Assembly (NCBI GenBank): GCA_947595635.1
Contig: CANQEU010000002.1
Location: 49,116 to 113,115, forward strand
Length of the DNA stretch: 64,000 nucleotides
Source: an uncultured Clostridia bacterium
GTDB lineage: Bacteria; Bacillota; Clostridia; Oscillospirales; Acutalibacteraceae
Direction of reading: 5' to 3'
Position numbers and translations under genes: made by a program. Positions 1 through 9,194 of the stretch are shown one piece after another. Below the pieces are notes generated by a model. It had not been told where the DNA came from. It was given only the letters and a program-made list of their open reading frames with translations, and did not search any database. Positions within the stretch are counted from its first letter, which is position 1. Each line of letters opens with the position of its first letter.

Positions 1-1
1 C

Positions 2-841
2 CGCTCGTTTCTCGCGCGCCTTACCGAATCAGGCGGCGTTTTGATTAACGGAGAGCAGGAAAGCAAGAATTACAAACTGAAAACGGGCGATGAAATAACG
101 GTGCGGATACCGGAGCCTGTAAGCATTTCGGCTCAGCCGGAAAATATACCTCTTGATATAATTTATGAGGACAGCGACCTTCTTGTTGTAAATAAAAGTC
201 AGGGTATGGTAGTGCATCCGGCTCCGGGCAATTACAGCGGCACGCTTGTAAACGCGCTGCTCTACCACTGCAAGGACTCGCTTTCGGGAATTAACGGCGA
301 GCTAAGACCCGGGATAGTTCACAGGATAGACAAAGACACAAGCGGTCTTTTGATAGTAGCCAAAAACGATACTTCCCACCGCCTGCTTGCTCAGCAGATT
401 AAGGAGCATTCCTTTACAAGAGAATATCAGACCGTGGTATGCGGCGCCGTAAGCGAAGCTTCAACTGTAAACGCGCCGATAGGCAGGCATAACACGGACA
501 GAAAGCGTATGACCGTTACAGATAAAAATTCAAGACCGGCAATTACGCATTATTTTGTAAAAAAGCAATATTTAGGATATACACACCTTGTTTGCCGCCT
601 TGAAACCGGGCGAACGCATCAGATAAGGGTGCATATGTCGTATATAGGTCATCCCGTTGCCGGTGACCCCGTGTACGGAGGCGTGAGAAGGGACAACGAA
701 AAATATTTAAACGGGCAGTGCCTTCATGCTTGGAAAATAGGCTTTATTCACCCGATCGGCGGAAAATATCTTGAATTTACATCCGAATTGCCGCCGTATT
801 TTTCCAATTTTATTTCATATCTTGAAAAAAAGGAAAAATAA
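2..841 (+). CDS. rluD: RluD-type large-subunit pseudouridine synthase, 5' truncated
   Basis: Isomerises specific uridines in 23S rRNA to pseudouridine. The reading frame is open from base 2, and the residues before the first in-frame start (RSFLARLTESGGVLINGE) look like the end of an S4 RNA-binding domain, so the gene begins upstream of the window. The RluA-family catalytic motif HRIDKDTSGL is present with its aspartate, and the C-terminal GRTHQIRVHM and GHPVAGDPVYG blocks are intact. In Bacillota this gene usually follows lspA; here it is followed by rplS with its own promoter. Family assignment is secure; the choice of RluD over other RluA-family members is inferred from the S4 domain. Confidence 0.88.
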   Translation, partial: RSFLARLTESGGVLINGEQESKNYKLKTGDEITVRIPEPVSISAQPENIPLDIIYEDSDLLVVNKSQGMVVHPAPGNYSGTLVNALLYHCKDSLSGINGELRPGIVHRIDKDTSGLLIVAKNDTSHRLLAQQIKEHSFTREYQTVVCGAVSEASTVNAPIGRHNTDRKRMTVTDKNSRPAITHYFVKKQYLGYTHLVCRLETGRTHQIRVHMSYIGHPVAGDPVYGGVRRDNEKYLNGQCLHAWKIGFIHPIGGKYLEFTSELPPYFSNFISYLEKKEK

Positions 842-844
842 TGC

Positions 845-873
845 TTGATTTAAATTTGCCAATATGATATAAT
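845..873 (+). promoter_or_regulatory. sigma-A promoter for rplS with long leader
   Basis: TTGATT, a 17-nt spacer and TATAAT lie directly after the rluD stop. They imply a 5' leader of about 115 nt before the rplS start. L19 leaders that give autogenous control are known in Bacillota; I see short complementary segments here but no recognised L19 leader fold. Confidence 0.6.
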
Positions 874-997
874 GTTAAAGCATTTGAAATCCGTTACCTG
901 CTTAACGGGATTCAACAGCCCGATTTTATATCGAGATATTGAAACGGACAGTCCTCTGCATATGCAAGAATGTCTTAAAAACAGGAGGAAAAATATT

Positions 998-1345
998 ATG
1001 TCAGAAGCTCTTAAGAAAATCGCAGCGGATTCACTCAAGTCTGAGCTGCCTCAGTTCGGAATCGGCGACACCGTAAAGGTAAGCGTTAATATCCGTGAGG
1101 GCGAAAGAGAAAGAATCCAGATGTTTGAGGGAACAGTAATCGCCAAGAAGGGAAGCGGCATTTCCGAAACCTTTACTGTAAGACGCGTTTCATACGGCGT
1201 CGGCGTTGAAAGAGTATTCCCGGTTCACTCACCGAACGTAAAGGATGTTCAGGTTGTAAGATACGGTAAGGTTCGCAGAAGCAAGCTTTACTATCTTCGT
1301 GACAGAGTGGGCAAGGCTGCCAAGGTTAAAGAGCAAATACGCTGA
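998..1345 (+). CDS. rplS: 50S ribosomal protein L19
   Basis: Structural protein of the large ribosomal subunit at the 30S-50S interface. The 115-residue product matches family length and shows the L19 blocks [23 protein letters not shown] and the basic C-terminal [12 protein letters not shown]. The ATG at 998 was chosen because AGGAGG sits 7 nt upstream and the product starts like other L19 proteins; the frame is open further upstream but that part is not conserved L19 sequence. The gene has its own promoter and a rho-independent terminator, so it is probably monocistronic. Confidence 0.97.
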   Translation: MSEALKKIAADSLKSELPQFGIGDTVKVSVNIREGERERIQMFEGTVIAKKGSGISETFTVRRVSYGVGVERVFPVHSPNVKDVQVVRYGKVRRSKLYYLRDRVGKAAKVKEQIR

Positions 1346-1354
1346 TAGCGTGTT

Positions 1355-1378
1355 AAGGGACAATATGTCCCTTTTTTG
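1355..1378 (+). terminator. rho-independent terminator after rplS
   Basis: An 8-bp stem (AAGGGACA / TGTCCCTT) with a 3-nt loop is followed by a T run. Confidence 0.85.
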
Positions 1379-1422
1379 CTATAATTAATGTATTACAGCT
1401 ATTAGCTGCGGAGGTGAAAAAT

Positions 1423-2058
1423 ATGGCAAATGATTTGGAATTTTTCAATAAGGATGAAGCAGTCGGCGGCGAAAACAAGCCCTCCGCTCCGGAGCCTGAC
1501 ACGGAAGAGGATGCTGATAATAAAGAGGGACTCCTCTCAAGCGCCTTTGATTTGATACAGTCAATAGCCGCTCCGATGCTGATAGTAGTGCTGCTGCTTA
1601 CATTTGCCTTTCGTATAGTTAATGTTGACGGTACGTCGATGCTTAATACTCTGCACGACCAGGACAAGGTGTTTGTTACAAACTTTCTGTATCAGCCGCA
1701 GGACGGCGATATTGTTGTAATCAGTCACGGTCAGGAGTTTGCTACTCCGATAATAAAAAGAGTAATTGCCACGGCAGGACAGTCGGTGAGGATAGATTAT
1801 GAGAAAAATCAGCTTATAGTTGACGGAATCATAATCGACGAGCCGTATATAAACGAGGCAATGCTGTATATACCAAGTGAATATGACCAGCAAATACCTG
1901 AGGTCATACCTGAGGGAAAGGTTTTTGTAATGGGCGATAACAGAAATCACTCCCTTGACAGCCGCTCAAAGAGAGTCGGCTTGATAAACGAAACGGATAT
2001 AATAGGAAAAGCGCAGTTCATCATTTTCCCGTTTAACCGTTTTGGAAATTTATATTGA
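1423..2058 (+). CDS. lepB: Type I signal peptidase
   Basis: Membrane-bound serine protease that removes signal peptides from exported preproteins. The acidic cytoplasmic N-terminus (about residues 1-40) is followed by one membrane segment (about 48-63), then the catalytic serine in DGTSML (Ser72 from the chosen start). The general-base lysine lies in IIKRVIATAGQ, and the GDNRNHSLDSR box closes the active site. The ATG at 1423 is preferred over a GTG 9 bases upstream because it is better spaced from the CGGAGG ribosome site. At 211 residues it has the length of Gram-positive SipS-type enzymes. It sits beside rplS and rbgA, a common order in Clostridia. Confidence 0.95.
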   Translation: MANDLEFFNKDEAVGGENKPSAPEPDTEEDADNKEGLLSSAFDLIQSIAAPMLIVVLLLTFAFRIVNVDGTSMLNTLHDQDKVFVTNFLYQPQDGDIVVISHGQEFATPIIKRVIATAGQSVRIDYEKNQLIVDGIIIDEPYINEAMLYIPSEYDQQIPEVIPEGKVFVMGDNRNHSLDSRSKRVGLINETDIIGKAQFIIFPFNRFGNLY

Positions 2059-2064
2059 TGCTTT

Positions 2065-2092
2065 GGGCGTACACATTGTACGCCCTGATTTT
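2065..2092 (+). terminator. rho-independent terminator after lepB
   Basis: A perfect 9-bp stem GGGCGTACA / TGTACGCCC with a 3-nt loop is followed by TGATTTTTT. Confidence 0.9.
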
Positions 2093-2106
2093 TTGGAGGA
2101 TATAAT

Positions 2107-2979
2107 ATGGCGGATAAACAAAACATACAATGGTTTCCGGGTCATATGACAAAGGCAATCAGAAGAATAAAGGAAAGCCTTAGAATGGTTGATGCCGTTG
2201 CTGAGATTTTAGACGCGAGGATACCGTACAGCAGCCGAAATCCTGATATAGACAGGCTGATAAAAAACAAGCCGAGGCTTGTGCTGCTCAATAAAAGCGA
2301 TATGGCAAATCCCAACGTAACGTCAAGGTGGGTCAGATTTTTTGACAAAAGCGGTATAAAGGCAATACCTATCGACTGCAAAAGCGGCAAAGGCGTCAAG
2401 CTTGTTATGCCTGCCGTCAGGGAATTGATGCAGGCGCAAATTGAAAAATGGAATCAAAGCGGAATGACAGGCAGAAGCATCAGGATAATGGTCGTGGGAA
2501 TACCAAACGTCGGGAAATCGTCTTTAATAAACAAGCTCGCCGGCAAAACGAGAGCAAGGGCGGAGGATAAGCCGGGAATAACAAGGGGCAATCAGTGGTA
2601 CACCATAGACGGAAATATAGAGCTTCTTGATACGCCCGGCGTGCTTTGGCCTAAATTCGACGACAAAGAGGTTGGCGAAAAGCTCGCCTTTACCGGCGCG
2701 GTAAAGGATCAGGTCGTAGACATAGAGCTGCTTGCCGTAAGGCTGCTTGAGGTGTTTACACGCTGCCCGAACACTTTGTTTGCCGAAAGATTCAAGTTAA
2801 AGGACGAAAAACTTGAGGATTACACGCCGTATGAGCTTTTGGAGCTTATCGGAAGAAAAAGAGGTATGCTTATTTCAGGCGGTGAGGTGGACTTAGAGCG
2901 TGCCGCAAATGTCCTGTTGGATGAATACAGGGGCGGAAAGCTCGGCAGGGTAAGCCTTGAGCTTCCGGAAGAGGTGTAA
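2107..2979 (+). CDS. rbgA: Ribosome biogenesis GTPase RbgA (YlqF)
   Basis: GTPase that completes assembly of the 50S subunit. The G motifs are circularly permuted, the hallmark of the YlqF/YawG family: G4 LNKSD at residues 61-65 precedes the P-loop GIPNVGKSS (131-139) and the G3 DTPG (175-178). The N-terminal NIQWFPGHMTKA signature and 290-residue length match RbgA. A GGAGG site lies 7 nt before the ATG. The rnhB start follows the stop by 3 bases, so the two are cotranscribed, the same order as in Bacillus subtilis. Confidence 0.96.
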   Translation: MADKQNIQWFPGHMTKAIRRIKESLRMVDAVAEILDARIPYSSRNPDIDRLIKNKPRLVLLNKSDMANPNVTSRWVRFFDKSGIKAIPIDCKSGKGVKLVMPAVRELMQAQIEKWNQSGMTGRSIRIMVVGIPNVGKSSLINKLAGKTRARAEDKPGITRGNQWYTIDGNIELLDTPGVLWPKFDDKEVGEKLAFTGAVKDQVVDIELLAVRLLEVFTRCPNTLFAERFKLKDEKLEDYTPYELLELIGRKRGMLISGGEVDLERAANVLLDEYRGGKLGRVSLELPEEV

Positions 2980-2982
2980 ATT

Positions 2983-3600
2983 ATGGATTGGTTGGAATAC
3001 GAAAACAATGCTGCGGCAGGCGGCTTTAAATTTATCTGCGGCGCTGACGAGGCAGGCAGGGGGCCGCTTGCGGGCCCTGTTTGCGCTGCCGCTGTGATTC
3101 TGCCTGAAAACACTGTAATTGACGGCGTGAACGACTCAAAAAAGCTATCCGAAAAGAAAAGGGAGGAGCTTTTTGACGTTATAAAGGAAACGGCGCTGTC
3201 CTATTGCGTTGCGTGGTCAAGCGTTGAGGAAATAGAAAATATCAACATTCTGAATGCGGCAATGCTTGCAATGAAGCGTGCGGTAGAGGGACTGAAAATA
3301 AGCGCGGATTATGCGCTAATAGACGGCAACAGACTGCCTGAGCTGAATATTCCCGCGCTTGCCGTTATAAAGGGTGACTCGCTTTCAATGTCGATAGCGT
3401 CAGCGTCTATTCTCGCAAAGGTGAGCCGAGACAGGCTCATGCGCGAATACGATAAAAAATATCCGCAGTACGGCTTTGCCGTCCACAAGGGCTACGGAAC
3501 AAAGCTTCACAAAGAGGCGCTTTTAAAATACGGGCCGTGTGAGATACACAGACCTTCGTTTCTTAAAAAAATACTCGGTGACAATAATGAAGAAGGATAA
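2983..3600 (+). CDS. rnhB: Ribonuclease HII
   Basis: Removes ribonucleotides misincorporated in DNA and degrades RNA of RNA-DNA hybrids. The acidic active site is visible in CGADEAGRGPLAGPV (Asp22-Glu23) and LIDGN, with DSKKLSEKKRE and the KGYGTKLH block near the C-terminus. At 205 residues the length is usual for bacterial type 2 RNase H. It starts 3 bases after rbgA and overlaps yraN by 14 bases, which points to translational coupling in one operon. Confidence 0.96.
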   Translation: MDWLEYENNAAAGGFKFICGADEAGRGPLAGPVCAAAVILPENTVIDGVNDSKKLSEKKREELFDVIKETALSYCVAWSSVEEIENINILNAAMLAMKRAVEGLKISADYALIDGNRLPELNIPALAVIKGDSLSMSIASASILAKVSRDRLMREYDKKYPQYGFAVHKGYGTKLHKEALLKYGPCEIHRPSFLKKILGDNNEEG

Positions 3601-3973
3601 TTATGAAATCGGACGCTTAGGCGAACAAAGAGCCGAGCGGTATCTCATAAAAAACGGTTATGAAATCCTCTGCAAAAATTTTCGCATTAGGGGCGGAGAG
3701 ATAGACATAATAGCGAAGAAGAAAAATATAATAGCATTTGTAGAAGTAAAAACAAGAAAGACAGGCTCGCTTGTAAAGCCGGTTGAGGCTGTAGACAAAG
3801 CGAAAATCAAAAGAATTACAGAAACTGCCGCGAAGTATATGATTGAAAACGGGATAAAGCTCCAGCCGAGGTTCGATATATGCGAGGCTGCTCTTTATCC
3901 GAACGGCGACATAAGGGTGACAAACTACATTAAAAATGCTTTTATTTCGGAGGATGAGTATGCGCTATTTTGA
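3587..3973 (+). CDS. yraN: UPF0102 YraN-family endonuclease-like protein
   Basis: Small protein of the YraN/UPF0102 family with a restriction-endonuclease-like fold; its cellular role is not firmly established. The signature is complete: GRLGEQRAERYLIKNGYEIL, then GGEIDIIAKK and FVEVKTRK, which carry the D...ExK catalytic-type residues. The ATG at 3587 (128 residues) gives the conserved N-terminus, although the frame extends further upstream inside rnhB. It overlaps rnhB by 14 bases and the following dipeptidase gene by 14 bases. The rnhB-yraN pairing is common in bacteria. Confidence 0.93.
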   Translation: MKKDNYEIGRLGEQRAERYLIKNGYEILCKNFRIRGGEIDIIAKKKNIIAFVEVKTRKTGSLVKPVEAVDKAKIKRITETAAKYMIENGIKLQPRFDICEAALYPNGDIRVTNYIKNAFISEDEYALF

Positions 3974-4868
3974 TTTGCACTGTGACACGCTGTATCGGGC
4001 ATTAAATGAAAAGGGCTCGCTCAATAATAATGAGTTTGAGGTCTTTTTAAGCGCCAATGATAAATTTAAATCATGGGCGCAGTGCTTTGCAATTTGGCTT
4101 CCCGACAGCCTGTCTGTAAATAAGGCGCGCAGTATGTTTTTTAAGGCCGCGTCTGAATTATCTGAGGAAGCCGCAGAAAACGGCTTTCAGCTTTATAGGG
4201 GCGGTTCTTTCGGCAAAAGCACCGCTGTATTCACGGTTGAAAACGGCAAGCTTATCGGAAACGACCTTGATATGATAAAACGCCTTGCCGAGTATGGGGT
4301 GAAAATGCTCACGCTGACGTGGAACGGCGATAATACTATAGCCTGCGGCGCTTTGACAGAGAACGACAAGGGAATTTCAGATTTCGGCACAATGGCCGTA
4401 AGAGAGCTTGAGAAGCAAAAAATAATAATCGACGCGTCGCATTTAAGCGATAAGTCATTTTACGGGCTTGCCCGAATATCGAAAAAACCGTTTGTCGCCT
4501 CTCATTCCAACTCACGGGCAGTGTGCGATAACCGAAGAAATCTTACAGACGGACAGTTTGCGCTGATAAGGGACAGGGGAGGCATAGTCGGTCTTAATTT
4601 TCACAGATTTTTTCTTAATAAAGACGGCAACGCCTCCATAAAGGATGTCGCCGCTCACCTTGAGCATTTTCTGTCGCTCGGCGGAGAAAATACGGTTGCA
4701 ATCGGAAGTGATTTTGACGGAAGCGACATTCCCTGTGATATAAAAAATATTCTTGGAATAGAGAGAATTTATGAATATTTACTTCGGCTTAACTACAGCG
4801 AAGAGCTGCTTGATAAGCTCTTTTGGACTAATGCCGCCAATTTCTTTGAAACCTTTGACAATCGGTAA
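3960..4868 (+). CDS. Membrane dipeptidase, peptidase family M19
   Basis: Zinc-dependent dipeptidase of the renal-dipeptidase fold, expected to hydrolyse dipeptides in the cytoplasm (no signal peptide is seen). Metal-binding motifs run in order: DLHCDT at the N-terminus, VENG, the HLSD region, HSNSRAV and SDFDGSD. The ATG at 3960 is chosen because CGGAGG lies 6 nt upstream; an ATG 6 bases earlier is too close to that site. The gene overlaps the yraN stop, so it belongs to the rbgA-rnhB-yraN operon. The substrate is not determined by sequence. Confidence 0.92.
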   Translation: MRYFDLHCDTLYRALNEKGSLNNNEFEVFLSANDKFKSWAQCFAIWLPDSLSVNKARSMFFKAASELSEEAAENGFQLYRGGSFGKSTAVFTVENGKLIGNDLDMIKRLAEYGVKMLTLTWNGDNTIACGALTENDKGISDFGTMAVRELEKQKIIIDASHLSDKSFYGLARISKKPFVASHSNSRAVCDNRRNLTDGQFALIRDRGGIVGLNFHRFFLNKDGNASIKDVAAHLEHFLSLGGENTVAIGSDFDGSDIPCDIKNILGIERIYEYLLRLNYSEELLDKLFWTNAANFFETFDNR

Positions 4869-4883
4869 CTTTTGTTATAGAAT
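4855..4883 (+). promoter_or_regulatory. sigma-A promoter for thrC
   Basis: TTGACA and TAGAAT are separated by 17 nt. The -35 box overlaps the last codons of the dipeptidase gene and the predicted start lies about 45 nt before thrC. Confidence 0.65.
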
Positions 4884-4934
4884 ATAGTGTAACTTGCCGT
4901 AAAATCACGGTTTTATGTGAAAGGATGATTACTG

Positions 4935-6443
4935 ATGATGTATAACAGCACGACCGATAAGAGTGTGTCTGTTTCTGCCGCGCAGGCAATAGCACAGGGA
5001 ATTTCCTCTGACGGAGGTCTTTTTGTCCCCTGCGAAATACCAAGCTATTCGCTCGATGATATTAAGGAGCTTGCAAGCCTTGATTACTGCGGAAGAGCAA
5101 AGAAGATACTCGCGGATTATCTTGACGACTTCACGCAGTCCGAAATAGACGAATGCGTTGCCAAGGCGTACACCGCGGAAAAATTCGGCGGCTCCAACCC
5201 TGCTCCGGTGGTGTTTTGTGAAAACGGCGGAGTGAATATGAATATACTTGAGCTATGGCACGGGCCCACCTGTGCGTTCAAGGATATGGCGCTTCAGATT
5301 TTGCCTCATCTTCTCACAAAATCCCTAAAGAAAACCTCAAACGGCAAAAAAGCCGTAATTCTTGTTGCAACCTCCGGCGATACCGGCAAGGCTGCGCTTG
5401 AGGGCTTTAAGGACGTTGACGGCACACAGATAATCGTGTTTTACCCTGTTGACGGCGTAAGTCCGATGCAAAAGCACCAAATGAACACACAGCTTGGCGG
5501 CAATGTTAATGTTTGCGCTATCAAGGGCAATTTTGACGACGCCCAAACAGGCGTTAAGGAGATATTCACAACAGATTATATAATAGATAAGCTAAAGAGC
5601 GGCAATATGCTCTTTTCAAGCGCGAATTCAATAAACTGGGGCAGACTTTTGCCGCAGATAGTTTATTATTTCTCCGCATATTGCGACATTGCAAACAGCG
5701 GCAGAATAAAGCTTGGCGAGCAGGTGAATGTCTGCGTTCCGACAGGTAATTTCGGTAATATACTCGCTTCCTACTATGCAATGAAAATGGGTCTGCCTGT
5801 TAAAAAGTTTATCTGCGCTTCAAATTCCAACAACGTGCTTACGGATTTTATCAACACAGGAGTTTATGATAAAAACAGAAGCTTTTATACAACTGTTTCT
5901 CCGTCTATGGACATTCTTGTTTCAAGCAATCTTGAAAGACTGCTGTATCATCTTTCCGATAACGACGATAAAGCCGTGAGCGAGTGGATGACAGCGCTTA
6001 AATCGGGAGGCAGATATGAAGTCGGAGACGAAGTGAAAAACAGAGTTTCAAAGCTTTTCTTCGGCGGCTTCTGCAATGACGGCGAAACTAAGAAAACAAT
6101 AAATAATATGTTTTCGGAGTCGTCATATCTTTGCGACACGCATACAGCCGTTGCTGTCAATGTATATCAAAACTATGTTAAAAGCACAGGCGACAATACT
6201 GAAACGATTGTCGTTTCAACAGCAAGCCCTTATAAATTCTCACGCTCGGTGCTTGAAGCCGTATGCGAAGGCGAGGCGCTTCCTGAAAATGAATTTGATA
6301 TGGTTGAACAGCTTAATAAGGTCACCTCACGTCCTGTTCCGGCTCCGCTTGCCGCGCTGAAGGACAGGCAGGTTCGCTTTAACAATGTTATAGCGGCAAA
6401 TGAAATGCCCGAATACGTTTTAAAATCACTTGGTATAAACTGA
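4935..6443 (+). CDS. thrC: Threonine synthase
   Basis: PLP enzyme converting O-phosphohomoserine to threonine, the last step of threonine biosynthesis. The PLP lysine is Lys116 in GPTCAFKDMALQ, preceded by ELWHG; the phosphate-binding ATSGDTGKAALEG and the SSANSINWGRLLPQ block follow. The 502-residue length is that of the long bacterial/fungal class, not the short class. It has its own promoter and overlaps the next gene by one base (TGATG). No attenuator or T-box is apparent in the short leader. Confidence 0.96.
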   Translation: MMYNSTTDKSVSVSAAQAIAQGISSDGGLFVPCEIPSYSLDDIKELASLDYCGRAKKILADYLDDFTQSEIDECVAKAYTAEKFGGSNPAPVVFCENGGVNMNILELWHGPTCAFKDMALQILPHLLTKSLKKTSNGKKAVILVATSGDTGKAALEGFKDVDGTQIIVFYPVDGVSPMQKHQMNTQLGGNVNVCAIKGNFDDAQTGVKEIFTTDYIIDKLKSGNMLFSSANSINWGRLLPQIVYYFSAYCDIANSGRIKLGEQVNVCVPTGNFGNILASYYAMKMGLPVKKFICASNSNNVLTDFINTGVYDKNRSFYTTVSPSMDILVSSNLERLLYHLSDNDDKAVSEWMTALKSGGRYEVGDEVKNRVSKLFFGGFCNDGETKKTINNMFSESSYLCDTHTAVAVNVYQNYVKSTGDNTETIVVSTASPYKFSRSVLEAVCEGEALPENEFDMVEQLNKVTSRPVPAPLAALKDRQVRFNNVIAANEMPEYVLKSLGIN

Positions 6444-7132
6444 TGTCCCTTTTTGCAATTGCAGACCTTCACCTTTCACTCGGAGCCGATAAGCCGATGG
6501 ACATATTCAGCGGCTGGAACAACTATGTCAGCCGAATTGAAGAAAATTGGAGAAGGCTTGTCAGTGACGACGACTCGGTGGTGATAGGCGGGGATATATC
6601 CTGGGCTATGAAGCTTGATGATTCATATGAGGATTTGAGCTTCATTGATTCCTTGCCCGGCAAAAAGATACTCGTAAAGGGCAATCACGATTACTGGTGG
6701 CAGACCATGAGAAAAATGGAAGATTTCGTTCAAAAAAACGGCTTTTCAACGATATCCTTTTTATTCAACAATGCTTACGAATGCGGCGAATATTCAATTT
6801 GCGGCACAAGAGGCTGGTTTTTTGACGCCGAGGAGCAGGACGATAAAAAAATACTTAACCGTGAGGCAGGGCGACTGAAAGCCTCAATAGAAGCGGCGCT
6901 AAAATTCGGCAAGCAGCCCGTTGCGTTTCTTCATTATCCGCCTGTTTTTCAGGGCAGGGAATGCGAGGAAATTTTCGACGTTCTGCTTGAGTATGACATA
7001 AAAAAATGCTGCTATGGCCATTTGCACGGAAAAAGCGCGTTCAGATACGCCGTGACAGGCGACTACCGCGGAGTTGATTTGCAGCTTATTTCCTGTGATT
7101 ATCTTGATTTTATTCCAAGGCTTGTAAGATAA
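6443..7132 (+). CDS. Calcineurin-like metallophosphoesterase
   Basis: Probable cytosolic metal-dependent phosphoesterase; the substrate is unknown. All five calcineurin-superfamily motifs are present in order: ADLHLS (residues 7-12), GGDISWAM, KGNHDYWW, FLHYPP and YGHLHG. At 229 residues it resembles the standalone YkuE/serine-threonine phosphatase-like proteins of Clostridia. It starts inside the thrC stop codon (TGATG), so it is translationally coupled to thrC; no functional link to threonine synthesis is evident. Confidence 0.88.
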   Translation: MSLFAIADLHLSLGADKPMDIFSGWNNYVSRIEENWRRLVSDDDSVVIGGDISWAMKLDDSYEDLSFIDSLPGKKILVKGNHDYWWQTMRKMEDFVQKNGFSTISFLFNNAYECGEYSICGTRGWFFDAEEQDDKKILNREAGRLKASIEAALKFGKQPVAFLHYPPVFQGRECEEIFDVLLEYDIKKCCYGHLHGKSAFRYAVTGDYRGVDLQLISCDYLDFIPRLVR

Positions 7133-7226
7133 AAAGTTTATAAAATATTTACATAAAAAGGTATGGTAAAAATTTACCGTCTGTGTTACAATATAAAATA
7201 CACTGTTATTATGGAGGAATTATAAA

Positions 7227-8507
7227 ATGAGTTTAAAATCGACGAGAGAGGTTGAAATAAACCGTCATGAGCTTGAGGTAGAGGTTGACGGCGAGGCGTT
7301 TCAAAATGCAATAAATAATGTATTCCGCAGAAAGGGCAAAAATATAAATGTTCCGGGCTTCCGCAAGGGCAAGGCGCCGAGATCTATAGTAGAAAAATTA
7401 TACGGCAAAGAGATTTTTTATGAAGACGCGATGCAGGAGCTTTATCCTGAGGCTCTTTCAGAGGCTGCCAAGGAAGCCGGAATTATCATTATAAACGATA
7501 AAATTGATTTGGACGTTACCGAGGTTGGCGACAACGGCTTTACATTTAAGGCTGTTGTTACCGTTAAGCCGACAATTGATATAAACAATTATTTTGGCAT
7601 AGAGGTAAAGGCTAAGTCAACAGAGGTTACAGATGAAATCATCGACAAGGAGATAGAAGCTGTAAGAGAGCGCAACAGCCGTTTGGTAACGGTTGAGGAC
7701 AGAGCGGCTCAGGACGGAGATATTGCCGTTATAGACTTCGAGGGCTTTGTTGACGGCGTTGCGTTTGAGGGGGGAAAGGCGGAAAGCTATAACCTTAAAA
7801 TTGGCAGCGGCAGCTTTATCCCCGGATTTGAGGAGCAGATAATCGGTCACAGCACTAACGACGAATTTACAATTAACGTAACCTTCCCGGAGGAATATCA
7901 GGTTGATGAGCTTAAGGGCAAGGACGCTGAATTTAAAATTGTTTTGCATGAAATAAAAGAAAGACAGCTTCCTGATTTTGACGAGGATTTTGTCAAGGAC
8001 GTAAGCGAGAAGGAAACTATAGAGGAGTACAAGGAGGAGCTCAAAAGCGAGCTTGCCGAAAGACTTAAAACCGAATCTGAGAACGATGTTGAAAATCAGC
8101 TTAGCGATAAGCTTATCGAGCTTATAGAGGGTGAAATTCCGCAGGCTATGTATAAAAACGAAGCCGACGAAATGCTCAGAGAGTTCGATATGCGTCTGCG
8201 TCAGCAGGGTATGGATATAAATACATATATGCAGTACACAGGTATGAACGTTGAATCGCTCACCGAAAGCTATATGCCGCAGGCTGAAAAGAGAATCAAG
8301 CTTCGCCTTGCGCTCGAAAAAATCGTTGAAAAGGAATCTGTAACCGTATCCGACGAGGATATTGAAAACGAATATTCAAGACTTGCGGATTTATACAAGA
8401 TGGAAGTTGACAAGGTTAAAGATGTTATTGCTTCCGATAATCTTTCGCAGGATCTTGCGGTTGAAAAGGCAATGCAGCTTGTAAAGGATAACGCGAAAAT
8501 TTCTTAA
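7227..8507 (+). CDS. tig: Trigger factor, ribosome-associated chaperone and PPIase
   Basis: Ribosome-bound chaperone that shields nascent chains. The N-terminal ribosome-binding loop motif GFRKGKAPRSIVEK is complete, followed by the FKBP-type PPIase domain (about residues 150-245, with FEGFVDGVAFEGGKAE and IPGFEEQIIGH), then the long helical C-terminal arms. The 426-residue length is standard. A GGAGG site lies upstream of the ATG. It heads the classical Bacillota order tig-clpP-clpX-lon-engB, linking folding of new chains to ATP-dependent proteolysis. The AT-rich leader should hold a promoter, but none has a convincing -35/-10 pair. Confidence 0.97.
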   Translation: MSLKSTREVEINRHELEVEVDGEAFQNAINNVFRRKGKNINVPGFRKGKAPRSIVEKLYGKEIFYEDAMQELYPEALSEAAKEAGIIIINDKIDLDVTEVGDNGFTFKAVVTVKPTIDINNYFGIEVKAKSTEVTDEIIDKEIEAVRERNSRLVTVEDRAAQDGDIAVIDFEGFVDGVAFEGGKAESYNLKIGSGSFIPGFEEQIIGHSTNDEFTINVTFPEEYQVDELKGKDAEFKIVLHEIKERQLPDFDEDFVKDVSEKETIEEYKEELKSELAERLKTESENDVENQLSDKLIELIEGEIPQAMYKNEADEMLREFDMRLRQQGMDINTYMQYTGMNVESLTESYMPQAEKRIKLRLALEKIVEKESVTVSDEDIENEYSRLADLYKMEVDKVKDVIASDNLSQDLAVEKAMQLVKDNAKIS

Positions 8508-8578
8508 CCCGGTGAATAAACGGCATATTTTTTGACTATCCTTTACTGAACATATTTTTATAAAGAGGATTGATTATT

Positions 8579-9160
8579 ATGAGTTTAGTACCTTATGTTG
8601 TAGAACAGGACGGAAGAGGAGAGCGTTCCTATGATATTTTTTCCCGCCTTTTAAAGGACAGGATCGTTATGCTTAACGACGAGGTGAACAGCGCTACCGC
8701 AAGCCTTGTTGTTGCTCAGCTTTTATTCCTTGAAGGTCAGGATCCGTCAAAGGATATTTCGCTTTATATAAACAGCCCCGGCGGCAGTGTTACCGACGGA
8801 CTTGCAATTTTTGACACAATGAATTATATTAAGTGTGACGTATCTACTATTTGTATGGGAATGGCTGCGAGCATGGGTGCTTTTCTTCTTGCGGCAGGCG
8901 CAAAAGGAAAAAGACTTGCGCTGCCTAACGCGGATATTATGATACATCAGCCGAGCGGAGGCGCAAAGGGTCAGGCGACCGATATTATGATACACGCCGA
9001 CCATATTCAGCAGACGAAGAAAAAGCTTAACACGATTCTTTCCGAAAAGACAGGTCAGCCGTATGACGTAATCGCGAGAGATACTGAGAGAGACAACTTT
9101 ATGACTGCTCAGCAGGCTCTTGAATACGGCTTGATAGACAAGGTTATTGAAAGCAGATAA
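8579..9160 (+). CDS. clpP: ATP-dependent Clp protease proteolytic subunit
   Basis: Serine peptidase that forms the 14-mer degradation chamber docked by ClpX. The catalytic triad is Ser98 (GMAASMGAF), His123 (MIHQPSGG) and Asp172 (DTERDNFM), at the canonical spacing. The ATG at 8579 gives 193 residues starting [10 protein letters not shown], the usual N-terminus; an ATG 9 bases upstream would add a non-conserved extension and lie too close to the GAGGA site. clpX follows after 34 bases. Confidence 0.97.
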   Translation: MSLVPYVVEQDGRGERSYDIFSRLLKDRIVMLNDEVNSATASLVVAQLLFLEGQDPSKDISLYINSPGGSVTDGLAIFDTMNYIKCDVSTICMGMAASMGAFLLAAGAKGKRLALPNADIMIHQPSGGAKGQATDIMIHADHIQQTKKKLNTILSEKTGQPYDVIARDTERDNFMTAQQALEYGLIDKVIESR

Positions 9161-9194
9161 AGAAGTGTAATTAAGGATAGGAGCTTAATTTCAA

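Noticed and set aside
880..990. L19 leader RNA before rplS
   Set aside because: A long leader exists, but I could not recognise the known fold; only short, unconvincing pairings are visible.
7133..7226. Promoter for tig
   Set aside because: The leader is AT-rich with TACAAT and TATAAA elements, but no -35 box at acceptable spacing could be fixed.
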